DNA from: Saprospiraceae bacterium
Lineage (GTDB): Bacteria > Bacteroidota > Bacteroidia > Chitinophagales > Saprospiraceae
Direction of reading: 5' to 3'
Assembly: GCA_020850225.1 (NCBI GenBank)
Contig: JADZFD010000072.1
Span: 1-64,000 of the forward strand
Length of the DNA stretch: 64,000 nt
Shown: positions 15,363 to 25,451 of the stretch, one piece after another
Numbering within the stretch: position 1 is the first letter of the stretch
Layout of the letters: each line of letters starts with the position of its first letter
Notes under the pieces: generated by a model
Seen by the model: the letters and a program-made list of their open reading frames with translations, nothing else
Told to the model about the DNA's origin: nothing
Databases searched by the model: none
Translations under genes and position numbers: made by a program

Positions 15363-17483
15363 ATGGACAGGAAAAGAGAATTACTATGGCGGGCTTATTT
15401 TGTGATGTTTTGCTTTGTAGCAGCGTCCGCGGTTATCCTCTTTAAGGTTTTTAAAGTCGGTATTATCGAAAGAGATAAATGGCGTCAGAAAGGTGAAGTG
15501 AATGTGAAGTGGAAGACGGTAGATGCCGACAGAGGTAATATATATGGTGAAGAGGGCAATTTGCTCGCGACTTCACTGCAGTTCTTTGAGGTTAGGATGG
15601 ATATGAGTGTGATTAAAGATACAGACTTTAATGATGGAGTGGACTCATTGGCTTATTTTTTGTCTGAGTTCGATCCGGCATATATCAGGCCAAAATCCAA
15701 AGAGCAATGGAAGAAAGACCTGAAGTCTGCCCGTAAAAAAGGAAACAGGTATTTCTTTATAGCCAAGGGACTGGATATTGACGCATTCAACAAATTGAAA
15801 AATGCACCAATCCTGAGATATGGCCAGTTTCGTGGTGGAATGGTTAAGAACCGGTACGGAAAACGTGTAAAACCCTACGGTGAACTGGCATCCCGTACGA
15901 TAGGTGTTGACAGGGAGAATGCGGATAAAGTCGGTTTGGAAGGTTTTTTTGATAAGATACTGAAAGGTGAAAGTGATCAGCGTCTGATGAAGCGGCTTCC
16001 CAATAATTTTGGTGAACGGGATGTATGGGTGCCAGTGTATGACCCTTCTGAAAATGAAATCAAAACCGGAGGTGATATCTACACAACCCTAAATATCGAT
16101 ATGCAGGATATCGTTCATCATGAGTTATTGAAATCACTGGTAAAAAACAAGGCTGAAGGAGGCGTTGCTATTGTAATGGAAGTTGGAACGGGTGCGATAA
16201 AAGCAATTTCAAACTTAACACGTGCTCAGGACAGTACCTATTATGAGATGTATAATCTGGGTGCAACAAGATTAAGCGAACCAGGTTCTACGATGAAGCT
16301 GGCAACTATGCTGGCAGCTATGGAAGATGGTGTTACCAATATGGATTCACTGATAGATTTAAATTACGGAGTCAAACGCTTTGCTGACAGGACCATGCAT
16401 GATTCTGAAAAACATGGAAGGAAGATGGCTACTGTGGCAGAAGCATTTGAAATATCATCCAATGTAGGTATAGCATCTATTGCCAACGATCTGTATAATT
16501 CAAGAGACGGAAGAGTACAGTGGACGAAGAGGCTTAAGCAGTTTGGATTCAAAGAGTCAACCGGTGTGGATATATTAGGTGAACCGCTTCCTGAAATCAA
16601 AGATCCTGTCAAAGATAAGATCAAATGGTACAGTACAACAATACCATGGATGGCACACGGCTATGAATTGATGATGACCCCGTTGCAAATGCTGAATTTC
16701 TATAATGCTGTTGCTAATAATGGTAAATTGATGAAGCCTTATCTGGTAGAAGAAATAAAGAAGGGCGATGAGGTTAAAAAGAAATTTGAACCAGTTGTTT
16801 TATCTAATCAGATCGCCAAACCTGCAAACATCGCTAAGGCAAAGAAACTGCTTGAAGATGTAGTACTTAAAGGTACTGGTAAAAATATTTTTTCCGAATA
16901 TGTAAGTATAGCCGGAAAAACGGGTACATCTAGGGTGAATTATGCAAATAAAGCTGATTATGCGAGATACAATGCAAGCTTTTGCGGATATTTTCCAGCT
17001 GACAATCCGATGTATTCCATGATAGTAGTGGTATATGATCCGAGAGGAGGCGTTTTTTATGGCAGTTATGTTGCAGGTCCTGTTTTCAAGAGTATTGCAG
17101 AGCGGATATATACTATGAAGACAAATCAGGTACGATCTCTTAACGAGTCTGTATATTCAGCATTCAGTGTGCCGGGCAAATCTGCAGGTTTTCATAATGA
17201 TTTCAACACCATAATGGATTATTTGAATATCAAATATAAAGATCAGTCCAGTACCCCTTTTTCAGTGCTTGATCCATCCGCCAATGTAATGATATTGGAA
17301 GACAGAAGAATAAATAATAATATAGTTCCGGATGTACGCGGTATGGGTATGAGAGATGCGGTATATCTGATGGAGTATGCCGGACTGACAGTAAAAGTAA
17401 GTGGCGCTGGAAAGGTTCAGCGTCAGTCCGTACCACCGGGCGCAGCTGCCAGGGGGAATCATGTAGTTCTTTATTTAAACTGA
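15363..17483 (+). CDS. ftsI: Division-specific penicillin-binding transpeptidase (FtsI/PBP3) with PASTA domain
   Basis: The 706-aa class B PBP cross-links septal peptidoglycan. It has an N-terminal anchor (about 8-27), a PBP dimerisation domain, and the transpeptidase motifs STMK in SEPGSTMKLAT, SSN in EISSNVGIAS, and KTGT in IAGKTGTSR. A C-terminal PASTA-type domain begins VPDVRGMGMRDAVYLMEYAG and may sense muropeptides. The start is ATG 15363; an in-frame TTG at 15348 lies only four bases after the ftsL stop and is less likely. Nearly contiguous with ftsL and 20 bp before murE. Confidence 0.96.
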   Translation: MDRKRELLWRAYFVMFCFVAASAVILFKVFKVGIIERDKWRQKGEVNVKWKTVDADRGNIYGEEGNLLATSLQFFEVRMDMSVIKDTDFNDGVDSLAYFLSEFDPAYIRPKSKEQWKKDLKSARKKGNRYFFIAKGLDIDAFNKLKNAPILRYGQFRGGMVKNRYGKRVKPYGELASRTIGVDRENADKVGLEGFFDKILKGESDQRLMKRLPNNFGERDVWVPVYDPSENEIKTGGDIYTTLNIDMQDIVHHELLKSLVKNKAEGGVAIVMEVGTGAIKAISNLTRAQDSTYYEMYNLGATRLSEPGSTMKLATMLAAMEDGVTNMDSLIDLNYGVKRFADRTMHDSEKHGRKMATVAEAFEISSNVGIASIANDLYNSRDGRVQWTKRLKQFGFKESTGVDILGEPLPEIKDPVKDKIKWYSTTIPWMAHGYELMMTPLQMLNFYNAVANNGKLMKPYLVEEIKKGDEVKKKFEPVVLSNQIAKPANIAKAKKLLEDVVLKGTGKNIFSEYVSIAGKTGTSRVNYANKADYARYNASFCGYFPADNPMYSMIVVVYDPRGGVFYGSYVAGPVFKSIAERIYTMKTNQVRSLNESVYSAFSVPGKSAGFHNDFNTIMDYLNIKYKDQSSTPFSVLDPSANVMILEDRRINNNIVPDVRGMGMRDAVYLMEYAGLTVKVSGAGKVQRQSVPPGAAARGNHVVLYLN

Positions 17484-17503
17484 TATAAACAGACAGTTTG
17501 AAG

Positions 17504-18958
17504 ATGAATAAAAAGTTGTTTGACATATTGCCGGCAGGGTTTGAAACCCGGTTAATTGGTTCGAAGGATATTCTTATCAGGGATATAACCATTGATTCAA
17601 GGTCAGTGAAGGAAGGTAGTCTGTATGCTGCATTCAGAGGAAGCAAATCTGATGGTCACGCATATATAGATAATGCGATACAACAGGGTGCTGTGTGTGT
17701 CGTATGTGAAAAAGTATCCAATAAAAAAGAGGGCATCACCTATATCGAATGTAGTGACGTAAGAGGGTTTATGGGGAGTATGATACATGAGTATTTTGAT
17801 CATCCGTCTGAAAAACTTAAACTTGTAGGCGTAACGGGTACCAATGGAAAGACAACAGTGACAACGCTACTCTACCAGTTGATGACATCGCTCGGATACG
17901 TTTGTGGCTTGATTTCAACTGTAGAAAATGTCATAGGAAGTAATGTTATACCAGCTACCCATACAACACCTGACGTAGTAAGTGTGCATAAGTTGCTTGC
18001 AAGGATGTATGAAGCAGGATGTGAATATGTATTTATGGAAGTAAGTTCACATGCTGCTGATCAGAAAAGGATCGCAGGATTAAAATTTGCTGGAGCGGTA
18101 TTTACCAACCTGACACATGATCATCTGGATTATCACGGTACGATGCTCAATTATATCAATGCGAAAAAATCGTTTTTTGACGGATTAACAGAAGATGCAT
18201 ATGCTTTGGTAAACAGTGATGATAAGAATGGGCTTGTAATGATTCAGAATACTAAAGCCCGAAAACTGACCTATGCAGTCAGGTCAATGGCGGATTATAA
18301 AGTGAAAATTATTGAAAATTCAATACTTGGATTGCATCTGCGGATCAATGATATAGAGGCGCATTTCAAAATGATTGGCGCTTTCAATGCTTATAATATT
18401 GCTGCAGTATACGGTGTTACGCGTGAACTGGGCATCGAATCGGATGAAGTATTAGCTTTGATGAGTGGGCTGAGAGGTGCCAATGGTAGGTTTGATATGG
18501 TGAAACCATCGGAAGGTTTTAAATTAGGTATCGTGGATTATGCACATACTCCGGATGCATTGGAAAATGTCCTTCGGACTATAAAGGAAATAAGGTCAAA
18601 GGACGTGCAGATTATAGTGGTGATAGGTTGTGGTGGAGACAGAGATAAGACCAAGCGGCCTGAAATGGGAAATGTAGCTTGTGATATAGCAGATATAGCC
18701 ATATTTACAAGTGACAATCCAAGGTCTGAAGATCCTGAAGTAATACTTGATGATATGGAATCACAGCTGGACAACCAGCTAAGAAAAAAAATGATTCGCA
18801 TATCAGACAGAAAAGAAGCAATAAAAACAGCTGTAATGTTAGCTCAAAGCAGAGATATCATTGTGGTAGCCGGCAAAGGTCATGAAGATTACCAGGAAAT
18901 AAAAGGAGAAAAGTTTCCTTTTGACGATAAATTGATATTAAAGGAGTATTTAGGTTAA
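17504..18958 (+). CDS. murE: UDP-MurNAc-tripeptide synthetase MurE (meso-DAP type)
   Basis: The 484-aa ligase adds meso-diaminopimelate to UDP-MurNAc-L-Ala-D-Glu. It has the N-terminal UDP-binding DSRSVKEGSLYAAFRG, the ATP-binding GVTGTNGKTTVTTLL, the carbamylated-lysine region, and the specificity motif DNPRSEDP, which marks meso-DAP rather than lysine enzymes. C-terminal GKGHEDYQ is also standard. The start is ATG 17504; an in-frame TTG six bases earlier is rejected. A 227-bp gap with a large hairpin separates it from mraY. Confidence 0.97.
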   Translation: MNKKLFDILPAGFETRLIGSKDILIRDITIDSRSVKEGSLYAAFRGSKSDGHAYIDNAIQQGAVCVVCEKVSNKKEGITYIECSDVRGFMGSMIHEYFDHPSEKLKLVGVTGTNGKTTVTTLLYQLMTSLGYVCGLISTVENVIGSNVIPATHTTPDVVSVHKLLARMYEAGCEYVFMEVSSHAADQKRIAGLKFAGAVFTNLTHDHLDYHGTMLNYINAKKSFFDGLTEDAYALVNSDDKNGLVMIQNTKARKLTYAVRSMADYKVKIIENSILGLHLRINDIEAHFKMIGAFNAYNIAAVYGVTRELGIESDEVLALMSGLRGANGRFDMVKPSEGFKLGIVDYAHTPDALENVLRTIKEIRSKDVQIIVVIGCGGDRDKTKRPEMGNVACDIADIAIFTSDNPRSEDPEVILDDMESQLDNQLRKKMIRISDRKEAIKTAVMLAQSRDIIVVAGKGHEDYQEIKGEKFPFDDKLILKEYLG

Positions 18959-19046
18959 AATGCTATATGTGCAGAAGAATACTTCAGAATTACATTTACC
19001 AAATACGCTTTAGTATCACAAAGATTTAGGTTCTATTTGTTCTCAG

Positions 19047-19140
19047 GTTGATTTAACAGTTGTAGTGAATCTTTTTTTGGAAAAAGTTTCATAAAAACTC
19101 ACTACACTGTTAAAATTTTTAATCAACTATTCTTTTTCTT
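19047..19140 (+). promoter_or_regulatory. Long hairpin with T-rich tail between murE and mraY (attenuator-like)
   Basis: GTTGATT (19047-19053) pairs with AATCAAC (19121-19127). TAACAGTTGTAGTGA (19054-19068) pairs with TCACTACACTGTTA (19099-19112) with a single bulged T; an 8-nt bulge separates the two stems. The loop holds a small CTTTTT/AAAAAG hairpin. A T-rich run (TATTCTTTTTCTT) follows. This could end transcripts from mraZ-murE or act as a leader controlling mraY-ftsZ. An imperfect -7 element (TCTATTTG) lies just before it. Confidence 0.6.
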
Positions 19141-19185
19141 AAAATCAAAAATAACAAATTCTAATAATTAAATTATATAATACAA

Positions 19186-20451
19186 ATGTTGTACCACTTT
19201 TTTGAATATATTGAAAAATATTACAATCTGCCCGGAGCGAGATTGTTTCAGTATATTACATTCAGGGCTGCATTTGCTATCATTTTGTCCTTAACTATTT
19301 CTCTGATATTTGGTGGTAGAATCATAAAAATTCTCAAAAATATGCAAATAGGCGAAACAGTCAGAGAATTGGGACTGGACGGACAAAAGGCAAAGGAAGG
19401 AACACCTACTATGGGTGGTATTATCATTATCATGGCGATATTGATACCTTGTCTTTTATTGGCTAATCTTACTAATGTATACATATGGCTGATGGTTTTC
19501 ACTACGATATGGTTAGGTCTCATTGGTGGTGCAGATGATTATATAAAGGTATTTAAAAAGAATAAGGAAGGTCTTAGTGGGCGTACCAAGGTGTTCGGAC
19601 AGATAGTATTGGGATTAATCGTAAGTATTGTAATGTTGAATTCCAATGATGTTGTGATAAGAATGACCTCTGAAGATGCAAAAGCGGGAAACTATAATAT
19701 CGTTAAAGAATATCAGATACCATTGCCTCAGGTGAATGATATCACACGGTTGACAGATATGGCTTACGTCAAGACAACACTGACAAACGTACCATTCTTC
19801 AAAAATAATAATTTTGACTATAAATATTTAGTTCAGTTTTTGGGTGACAATACTGATTTGTGGCTGTCAATCATATTTACATTAATAGTTATTTTTATCG
19901 TTACGGCAGTATCTAATGCAGCTAACCTTACAGATGGGATAGATGGGTTAGCAGCAGGTACATCAGCCGTAATTGCTGCTACATTGGGTGTTTTTGCTTA
20001 TGTTTCCGGTAATACGATTACTGCTGATTATCTGAATATATTTTATATTCCCAATTCTTCAGAGCTTGTTGTGTTTTCTGCCTGCTTTCTGGGTGCCTGT
20101 ATCGGGTTTTTATGGCATAATTCATATCCTGCCAGGGTGTTTATGGGAGACACCGGCAGCCTGACAATTGGTGGCATCATTGCTGTGCTGGCGATAGTTC
20201 TCAGAAAGGAATTGTTGATTCCTGTATTGTGTGGCATTTTTGTAGCTGAAAATCTGTCAGTAGTGTTACAGGTGAGTTACTTCAAATATACAAAGAAAAA
20301 ATATGGTGAAGGAAGAAGGATATTAAAGATGTCTCCACTACATCATCATTTTCAAAAATCAGGAATGCATGAAGCAAAAATTGCTACACGCTTCTGGATT
20401 ATAGGTATCTTATTGGCAATTGTTTCGATAATCACCCTTAAAGTTAGATGA
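19186..20451 (+). CDS. mraY: Phospho-MurNAc-pentapeptide transferase MraY
   Basis: The 421-aa multi-pass membrane enzyme makes lipid I from UDP-MurNAc-pentapeptide and undecaprenyl phosphate. Motifs are [37 protein letters not shown] and [12 protein letters not shown]. It is longer than the usual 360 residues because of an insert between the fourth and fifth membrane segments (roughly 160-220, hydrophilic, around [13 protein letters not shown]), which is usual in Bacteroidota. Its stop overlaps the murD start (ATGA), indicating translational coupling. Confidence 0.97.
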   Translation: MLYHFFEYIEKYYNLPGARLFQYITFRAAFAIILSLTISLIFGGRIIKILKNMQIGETVRELGLDGQKAKEGTPTMGGIIIIMAILIPCLLLANLTNVYIWLMVFTTIWLGLIGGADDYIKVFKKNKEGLSGRTKVFGQIVLGLIVSIVMLNSNDVVIRMTSEDAKAGNYNIVKEYQIPLPQVNDITRLTDMAYVKTTLTNVPFFKNNNFDYKYLVQFLGDNTDLWLSIIFTLIVIFIVTAVSNAANLTDGIDGLAAGTSAVIAATLGVFAYVSGNTITADYLNIFYIPNSSELVVFSACFLGACIGFLWHNSYPARVFMGDTGSLTIGGIIAVLAIVLRKELLIPVLCGIFVAENLSVVLQVSYFKYTKKKYGEGRRILKMSPLHHHFQKSGMHEAKIATRFWIIGILLAIVSIITLKVR

Positions 20452-21764
20452 TGATAAAGAGCATAGCCATATTGGGAGCAGGCGAGAGCGGTGTAGGTGC
20501 TGCTTTACTTGGATTGAAACATGGTGCAAAAGTTTTTGTATCAGACTTTGGAAGGATGGATGAAGATGTCAGGCAAGAATTATCTGCCAGTAGCATTGAT
20601 TTTGAAGAAGGAGGGCATACATTTGAAAAGATTGTTACGTATGATTATGTGGTAAAAAGTCCCGGTATACCTGAAAAATCGGATATTATTCAAAAACTTC
20701 GTGCTGCCGGTAAAAAGATCATTTCGGAAATAGAGTATGCATCAATATTCTATAGAGGAATAGTGATAGCTGTAACAGGCTCTAATGGTAAGACCACGAC
20801 ATCAGGTCTGATGTATCATGTATTGAAGAATGCCGGATACGATGTTGCTTTAGGCGGTAATTATGGTAAAAGTTTTGCCCGCATAGTTGCTGAGCGCGAT
20901 TATACATATATGGTGCTTGAAGTATCTAGTTTTCAGTTGGATGATATCGATGCCTTTCGGCCGGAGATTGCTGTATTACTGAATATCACACCTGATCATC
21001 TTGACAGGTATGGATATAATATGGCAAACTACGTTGATGCAAAATTCAAAATAACAAAGAACCAGCTGGCTGAAGATTATTTTATTTATAACATAGATGA
21101 TGAAGAAATAAAGAATAAATTAAATTCCCTTCAACTGAAATCAGAGTGTTATGCTATTAAAGCCGGTCAATATTTAAACGGTATTTATTCTACCGATGAT
21201 GATTCCAGATTTGAGTTAAGTATCAAGGGAAGACATAATTTGTTGAATGGAATGTGCGTTGTCGCTGCCTGCAGAAGGTTGGGATTGAATGAAAGAGATA
21301 TTGCCGATGGCTTGTCTACATTCGTTAATCTGCCACATAGACTGGAGACATGTGGCATAATTGAAGGCGTTGAATTTATAAATGACAGCAAGGCGACCAA
21401 TGTGGATTCTGTATATTATGCATTGGATGCAATGGAACAACCTATTGTGTGGATAGCTGGTGGTACAGATAAAGGTAATGATTATGAAGTACTTTTGCCG
21501 CTCATAAACGAGAAGGTAAAGGCTTTAATTTGTCTGGGGGTTGATAACGAAAAACTCAAAACGTTTTTCCAACCCCATATATCTACGATTGTAGAAACAA
21601 CTAAGGTGTCAGAGGCGGTGGAGTGGGGACTCAGGTTTTCTCAGAAAGGAGACTTAGTCCTGCTATCACCTGCATGTGCGAGTTTTGATTTATTTAAAAA
21701 TTATATGGACAGAGGGAATCAGTTTAAAGCGGCTGTTGCAGAATTATCAATAAAAAACCAGTAA
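20448..21764 (+). CDS. murD: UDP-MurNAc-L-alanine:D-glutamate ligase MurD
   Basis: The 438-aa cytosolic ligase adds D-Glu to UDP-MurNAc-L-Ala. It has an N-terminal Rossmann start [15 protein letters not shown], the ATP loop [13 protein letters not shown], the [10 protein letters not shown] segment, [10 protein letters not shown] and [10 protein letters not shown], and the C-terminal [15 protein letters not shown]. Length is typical. Overlaps mraY by 4 bases; a second ATG follows directly at 20451 and would be an equally good start. ftsW follows after 20 bp. Confidence 0.97.
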   Translation: MMIKSIAILGAGESGVGAALLGLKHGAKVFVSDFGRMDEDVRQELSASSIDFEEGGHTFEKIVTYDYVVKSPGIPEKSDIIQKLRAAGKKIISEIEYASIFYRGIVIAVTGSNGKTTTSGLMYHVLKNAGYDVALGGNYGKSFARIVAERDYTYMVLEVSSFQLDDIDAFRPEIAVLLNITPDHLDRYGYNMANYVDAKFKITKNQLAEDYFIYNIDDEEIKNKLNSLQLKSECYAIKAGQYLNGIYSTDDDSRFELSIKGRHNLLNGMCVVAACRRLGLNERDIADGLSTFVNLPHRLETCGIIEGVEFINDSKATNVDSVYYALDAMEQPIVWIAGGTDKGNDYEVLLPLINEKVKALICLGVDNEKLKTFFQPHISTIVETTKVSEAVEWGLRFSQKGDLVLLSPACASFDLFKNYMDRGNQFKAAVAELSIKNQ

Positions 21765-21784
21765 TATTAACAGACAGAATAATA

Positions 21785-22966
21785 ATGAGCGCAACAAAAA
21801 TATATTATAATCTGAAAGGAGACCGGTCAATATGGCTGATAGTGATGCTGTTATCACTGTTCTCCCTGCTGATTGTATATAGTACATCAGGTAGTCAGGT
21901 ATATAAATATAATACGAGTCATGGTACAGAATATTATTTGATTCGTCAGTTGCTGTTTATTGGTACGGGACTTTTGTTGACTTATACAGCATACAGGTTA
22001 CATTATATGGTGTATGCCAAGCTGGCACCGATTCTGATGATCATAGCTGTACCCTTACTTATTTATACCGCTTTCTTTGGTACAGAGCTGAATGACGCAT
22101 CGCGCTGGATAAGGATACCTTTTTTGGATTTATCATTTCAGACTTCAGACTTTGCAAGGATAGCGTTGATTTTGTTTATAGCGAGGTCATTGGCTATGAA
22201 GCAGGAATATATCAAAAGTTTTAAAGAAGCATTTGTGCCTTTAATCCTGCCGGTAGCCGGAATTTGTGCTTTGATAGCACCATCCAATCTGTCTACTTCG
22301 CTATTACTGTTCGTTACTGCATTTACGATGATATTTATAGGAAGAATATCTTTGAAATACGTTTTTTTATTACTGGTATTGGGTATATTAATTTTTGCTG
22401 CAATTTATTATGGTGGACAATATTTTCCGGAGCACTTCAGAGCAGAAGTATGGGCAAAACGTATTCATGAGTTCTGGTATTCGGATGGTCAGTATCAGAT
22501 TGTTCAGTCCAAGATTGCTGTAGCAGAAGGTGGATGGTTCGGATTAGGTCCGGGCAATAGTATTCAACGCAATCTCCTGCCTTACGCATATGCAGACTTT
22601 ATCTATGCTATCATTTGTGAAGAATACGGGTTTTTTGGCGGTATGGTTATTTTAGGTTTGTATTTATGGTTGTTGATACGTACAGTTGGGTTGGTTACCC
22701 GGTGTTCAAAGACATTTGGAGCGATGCTGGCGTTAGGGTTGACCTTGAATATTGTAATAACCGCCTTTGCCAATATAGCCGTTTCCGTTCAGTTGGTACC
22801 TGCGACAGGGCTCACATTGCCAATGATAAGTATGGGAGGAACATCGTTTTTATTTACATGTATTTCTTTGGGAATAATCCTAAGTGTCAGCAGATACGTA
22901 GAGCAGGCTTATGAAGAGAAGAAACAACTTGAAAATTTAGAAGCCAATGCCGAGAGTAATCATTAG
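21785..22966 (+). CDS. ftsW: Septal peptidoglycan glycosyltransferase FtsW
   Basis: The 393-aa SEDS-family membrane protein polymerises lipid II with FtsI. Around ten hydrophobic segments are visible. SEDS landmarks include DASRWIRIPFLDLSFQTSDFAR in the first half, AEGGWFGLGPGNSIQRNLLPYAYADFIYAIICEEYGF, and the closing GLTLPMISMGGTS. These match FtsW/RodA/SpoVE; the dcw location makes it FtsW. Its last 20 bases overlap murG in another frame. Confidence 0.96.
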   Translation: MSATKIYYNLKGDRSIWLIVMLLSLFSLLIVYSTSGSQVYKYNTSHGTEYYLIRQLLFIGTGLLLTYTAYRLHYMVYAKLAPILMIIAVPLLIYTAFFGTELNDASRWIRIPFLDLSFQTSDFARIALILFIARSLAMKQEYIKSFKEAFVPLILPVAGICALIAPSNLSTSLLLFVTAFTMIFIGRISLKYVFLLLVLGILIFAAIYYGGQYFPEHFRAEVWAKRIHEFWYSDGQYQIVQSKIAVAEGGWFGLGPGNSIQRNLLPYAYADFIYAIICEEYGFFGGMVILGLYLWLLIRTVGLVTRCSKTFGAMLALGLTLNIVITAFANIAVSVQLVPATGLTLPMISMGGTSFLFTCISLGIILSVSRYVEQAYEEKKQLENLEANAESNH

Positions 22967-24053
22967 TGGAGGCGGAACAGGCGGGCATGTATTCCCGGCT
23001 ATAGCTATTGCAGATGCGATCATGGCAGTTGCACCAGATAGTGAAATTCTTTTCGTTGGTGCGAAGGGAAAGATTGAAATGGAGAAGGTTCCGAAAGCGG
23101 GATACAAAATTGAAGGATTGAATATAGCAGGTTTTCAGCGATCTTTTACATGGCGCAATTTTCTATTTCCATTCAAATTGATGGGAAGCATGATACAGGC
23201 GTTGAAGATAACATATGGATTCAAACCTCAGGTAGCTGTAGGTGTCGGAGGATATGCAAGCGGTCCGGTACTGAGGATAGCTAATTCAATGAGTATACCT
23301 ACAGTACTACAGGAGCAAAATTCGTTTGCAGGTATTACTAACCGGATTCTGGCAGCAAAAGCATCTTGTATCTGTGTAGCTTACGATGGTATGGAGAAAT
23401 TTTTTCCTAAGGATAAAATAAAATTTACTGGAAATCCGGTACGTAAAGACATACTGGAAAATATAATAAATCAGGATGAGGCTCTTAAGACTTTGGGATT
23501 ACATCAGAATAAGAAAACAATTTTAATCTTCGGAGGAAGCCTTGGGGCCAGAACAATCAATGAAGCAGTTCTGGCCAATACTGATTCAATAGCCGGAAGG
23601 TCAGATATCAATATTATTTGGCAGGTGGGTAAGTTGTATTATGATTCACTGAAGGATTGTACGCTGGCATCCTGTGAACATGTTCGTTTACTTCCTTTTA
23701 TAGATAATATGGATATAGCATATAGCGCTGCTGATATAGTAATTTGCCGCGCCGGAGCTCTGACTATATCAGAACTGGCTGTGTTGGGTAAGGCGTCGAT
23801 TTTGATTCCTTCTCCTAATGTAGCAGAAGACCACCAGACAGTTAACGCTCAATCATTGGTGGATAGGAATGCAGCCATCCTGGTGAAAGATACGGATGTC
23901 AAAACAATCCTTTTTACTGAAGCAGATGCTTTACTTAGTAATCAGGATAGGATAAATGACCTGCAGCAGAATATCAGATATTTTGCCAGGCCTGAGGCAG
24001 CAATAAAGATTGCTGCTGAAATTTTGAAAATTTGTACAAAGTCTGTCGCATGA
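22947..24053 (+). CDS. murG: UDP-GlcNAc:lipid I GlcNAc transferase MurG
   Basis: The 368-aa GT-B enzyme converts lipid I to lipid II at the inner face of the membrane. It starts VIISGGGTGGHVFPA (first glycine loop), has VGVGGYASGPVL and LQEQNSFAGITNR, then FGGSLGARTINEAV (second loop) and the donor-binding CRAGALTISELAVLGKASILIPSP. Length is typical. It overlaps ftsW by 20 bp and its TGA overlaps the murC ATG (ATGA). Confidence 0.97.
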   Translation: MPRVIISGGGTGGHVFPAIAIADAIMAVAPDSEILFVGAKGKIEMEKVPKAGYKIEGLNIAGFQRSFTWRNFLFPFKLMGSMIQALKITYGFKPQVAVGVGGYASGPVLRIANSMSIPTVLQEQNSFAGITNRILAAKASCICVAYDGMEKFFPKDKIKFTGNPVRKDILENIINQDEALKTLGLHQNKKTILIFGGSLGARTINEAVLANTDSIAGRSDINIIWQVGKLYYDSLKDCTLASCEHVRLLPFIDNMDIAYSAADIVICRAGALTISELAVLGKASILIPSPNVAEDHQTVNAQSLVDRNAAILVKDTDVKTILFTEADALLSNQDRINDLQQNIRYFARPEAAIKIAAEILKICTKSVA

Positions 24054-25447
24054 TACTGGATGCTTACAGACATGTGTACTTCGTTGGAATCGGAGGAATC
24101 GGGATGAGTGCCATCGCCAGATATTTTCATGCTAAAGGTGTTCAGGTTTCCGGATATGACAGAACCCGTACCCATTTGACGATAGCTTTGGAAGAGGAAG
24201 GAATGTCTATTCACTATACAGATGATACCGAACGGATACCTGATGATGTTGATTTGGTCATTTATACACCGGCTATTCCAAAGGATCATAAGGAGTTGAA
24301 CTGGTTGAAAGATCATCAGTTTCCAGTTATGAAACGGTCAGAAGCCTTAGGGATTATCTCACGCGAGAAATCTTCAGTCTGTATAGCAGGAACACATGGC
24401 AAAACGACAACAAGTTCTATGGTTACACACGTGTTGAAGCATGGAGATATGGATATAACAGCATTTGTTGGAGGCCTGATGGTGGATTATGACAGTAATT
24501 TTCTGATAGGCAGAAGCGACCTTGCAGTATTGGAAGCAGATGAGTATGACCGGTCATTTCTGCAATTGGATCCATATATTTCTGTCATCACATCGATGGA
24601 CCCTGACCACCTGGATATCTACGGTGACAAGGATACGATGGATGAAGGATTCAAGGATTTTGCAGCCAGGACCAGGGATAATGGCTATCTGATTATCCGG
24701 TACGGATTGTTAAAGCGATTTAATGCTGGTGAAATCAGTAAGCTCAGGGAAAGAAAAATACGAATACTCGAATATGGTGAAGACACGTATGGTGATATCC
24801 GTATTCATAACTTCAGGGTAGAAGAGGGTTTTTATACTTTTGACTATGAAGGACTGGGTTATCTTATTCCAAACGTAGCTGTCAATATGCCTGGACGGCA
24901 CAATGCCGAAAATGCATGTGTTGCGATAACGGTAGGATTGCTGGAAGGCATTGAAATAAGTAAAATTAAGGAATCATTACGTGGGTTTAAAGGAATCCAC
25001 AGAAGATTTGAAAGGATTTTTTCGTCGGATAATGTAGAATATATAGATGATTATGCACATCATCCGGGAGAATTGAAGGCCGCTATTGATGCAGCTAGAA
25101 AGATGTATCCCGGTCGTTGGATTACCGGTGTTTTTCAGCCACATCTATATTCTCGAACAAGAGATTTCGCAGATGGATTTGCAGAGGAACTGGATAAACT
25201 GGATGAAATCATACTGCTGGACATCTATCCGGCCAGAGAATTACCAATAGAAGGTGTGCGTTCAGAAATGATTTTTGATTTGATGAAAAATCCTAATAAG
25301 AAGTTAGCTACAAAAGCTACCCTGATGGAAGTTTTGGAGGAGAGTGAATTGGATGTACTCATGACACTGGGAGCCGGAGACATTGACATATTTGTACAAA
25401 AGATAAAAGAATTTTTAACAGAAAGGGAAAGAGTTAATTTAAAGTAA
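24050..25447 (+). CDS. murC: UDP-MurNAc:L-alanine ligase MurC
   Basis: The 465-aa ligase starts the stem peptide by adding L-Ala to UDP-MurNAc. It begins HVYFVGIGGIGMSAIARYFH, then the ATP loop AGTHGKTTTSSM, ADEYDRSFL, DDYAHHPGE and GVFQPHLYSRT. Length is typical. ATG 24050 overlaps the murG stop; an in-frame TTG at 24032 would extend it six residues into murG and is less likely. ftsQ follows after 4 bp. Confidence 0.97.
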   Translation: MILDAYRHVYFVGIGGIGMSAIARYFHAKGVQVSGYDRTRTHLTIALEEEGMSIHYTDDTERIPDDVDLVIYTPAIPKDHKELNWLKDHQFPVMKRSEALGIISREKSSVCIAGTHGKTTTSSMVTHVLKHGDMDITAFVGGLMVDYDSNFLIGRSDLAVLEADEYDRSFLQLDPYISVITSMDPDHLDIYGDKDTMDEGFKDFAARTRDNGYLIIRYGLLKRFNAGEISKLRERKIRILEYGEDTYGDIRIHNFRVEEGFYTFDYEGLGYLIPNVAVNMPGRHNAENACVAITVGLLEGIEISKIKESLRGFKGIHRRFERIFSSDNVEYIDDYAHHPGELKAAIDAARKMYPGRWITGVFQPHLYSRTRDFADGFAEELDKLDEIILLDIYPARELPIEGVRSEMIFDLMKNPNKKLATKATLMEVLEESELDVLMTLGAGDIDIFVQKIKEFLTERERVNLK

Positions 25448-25451
25448 AATA

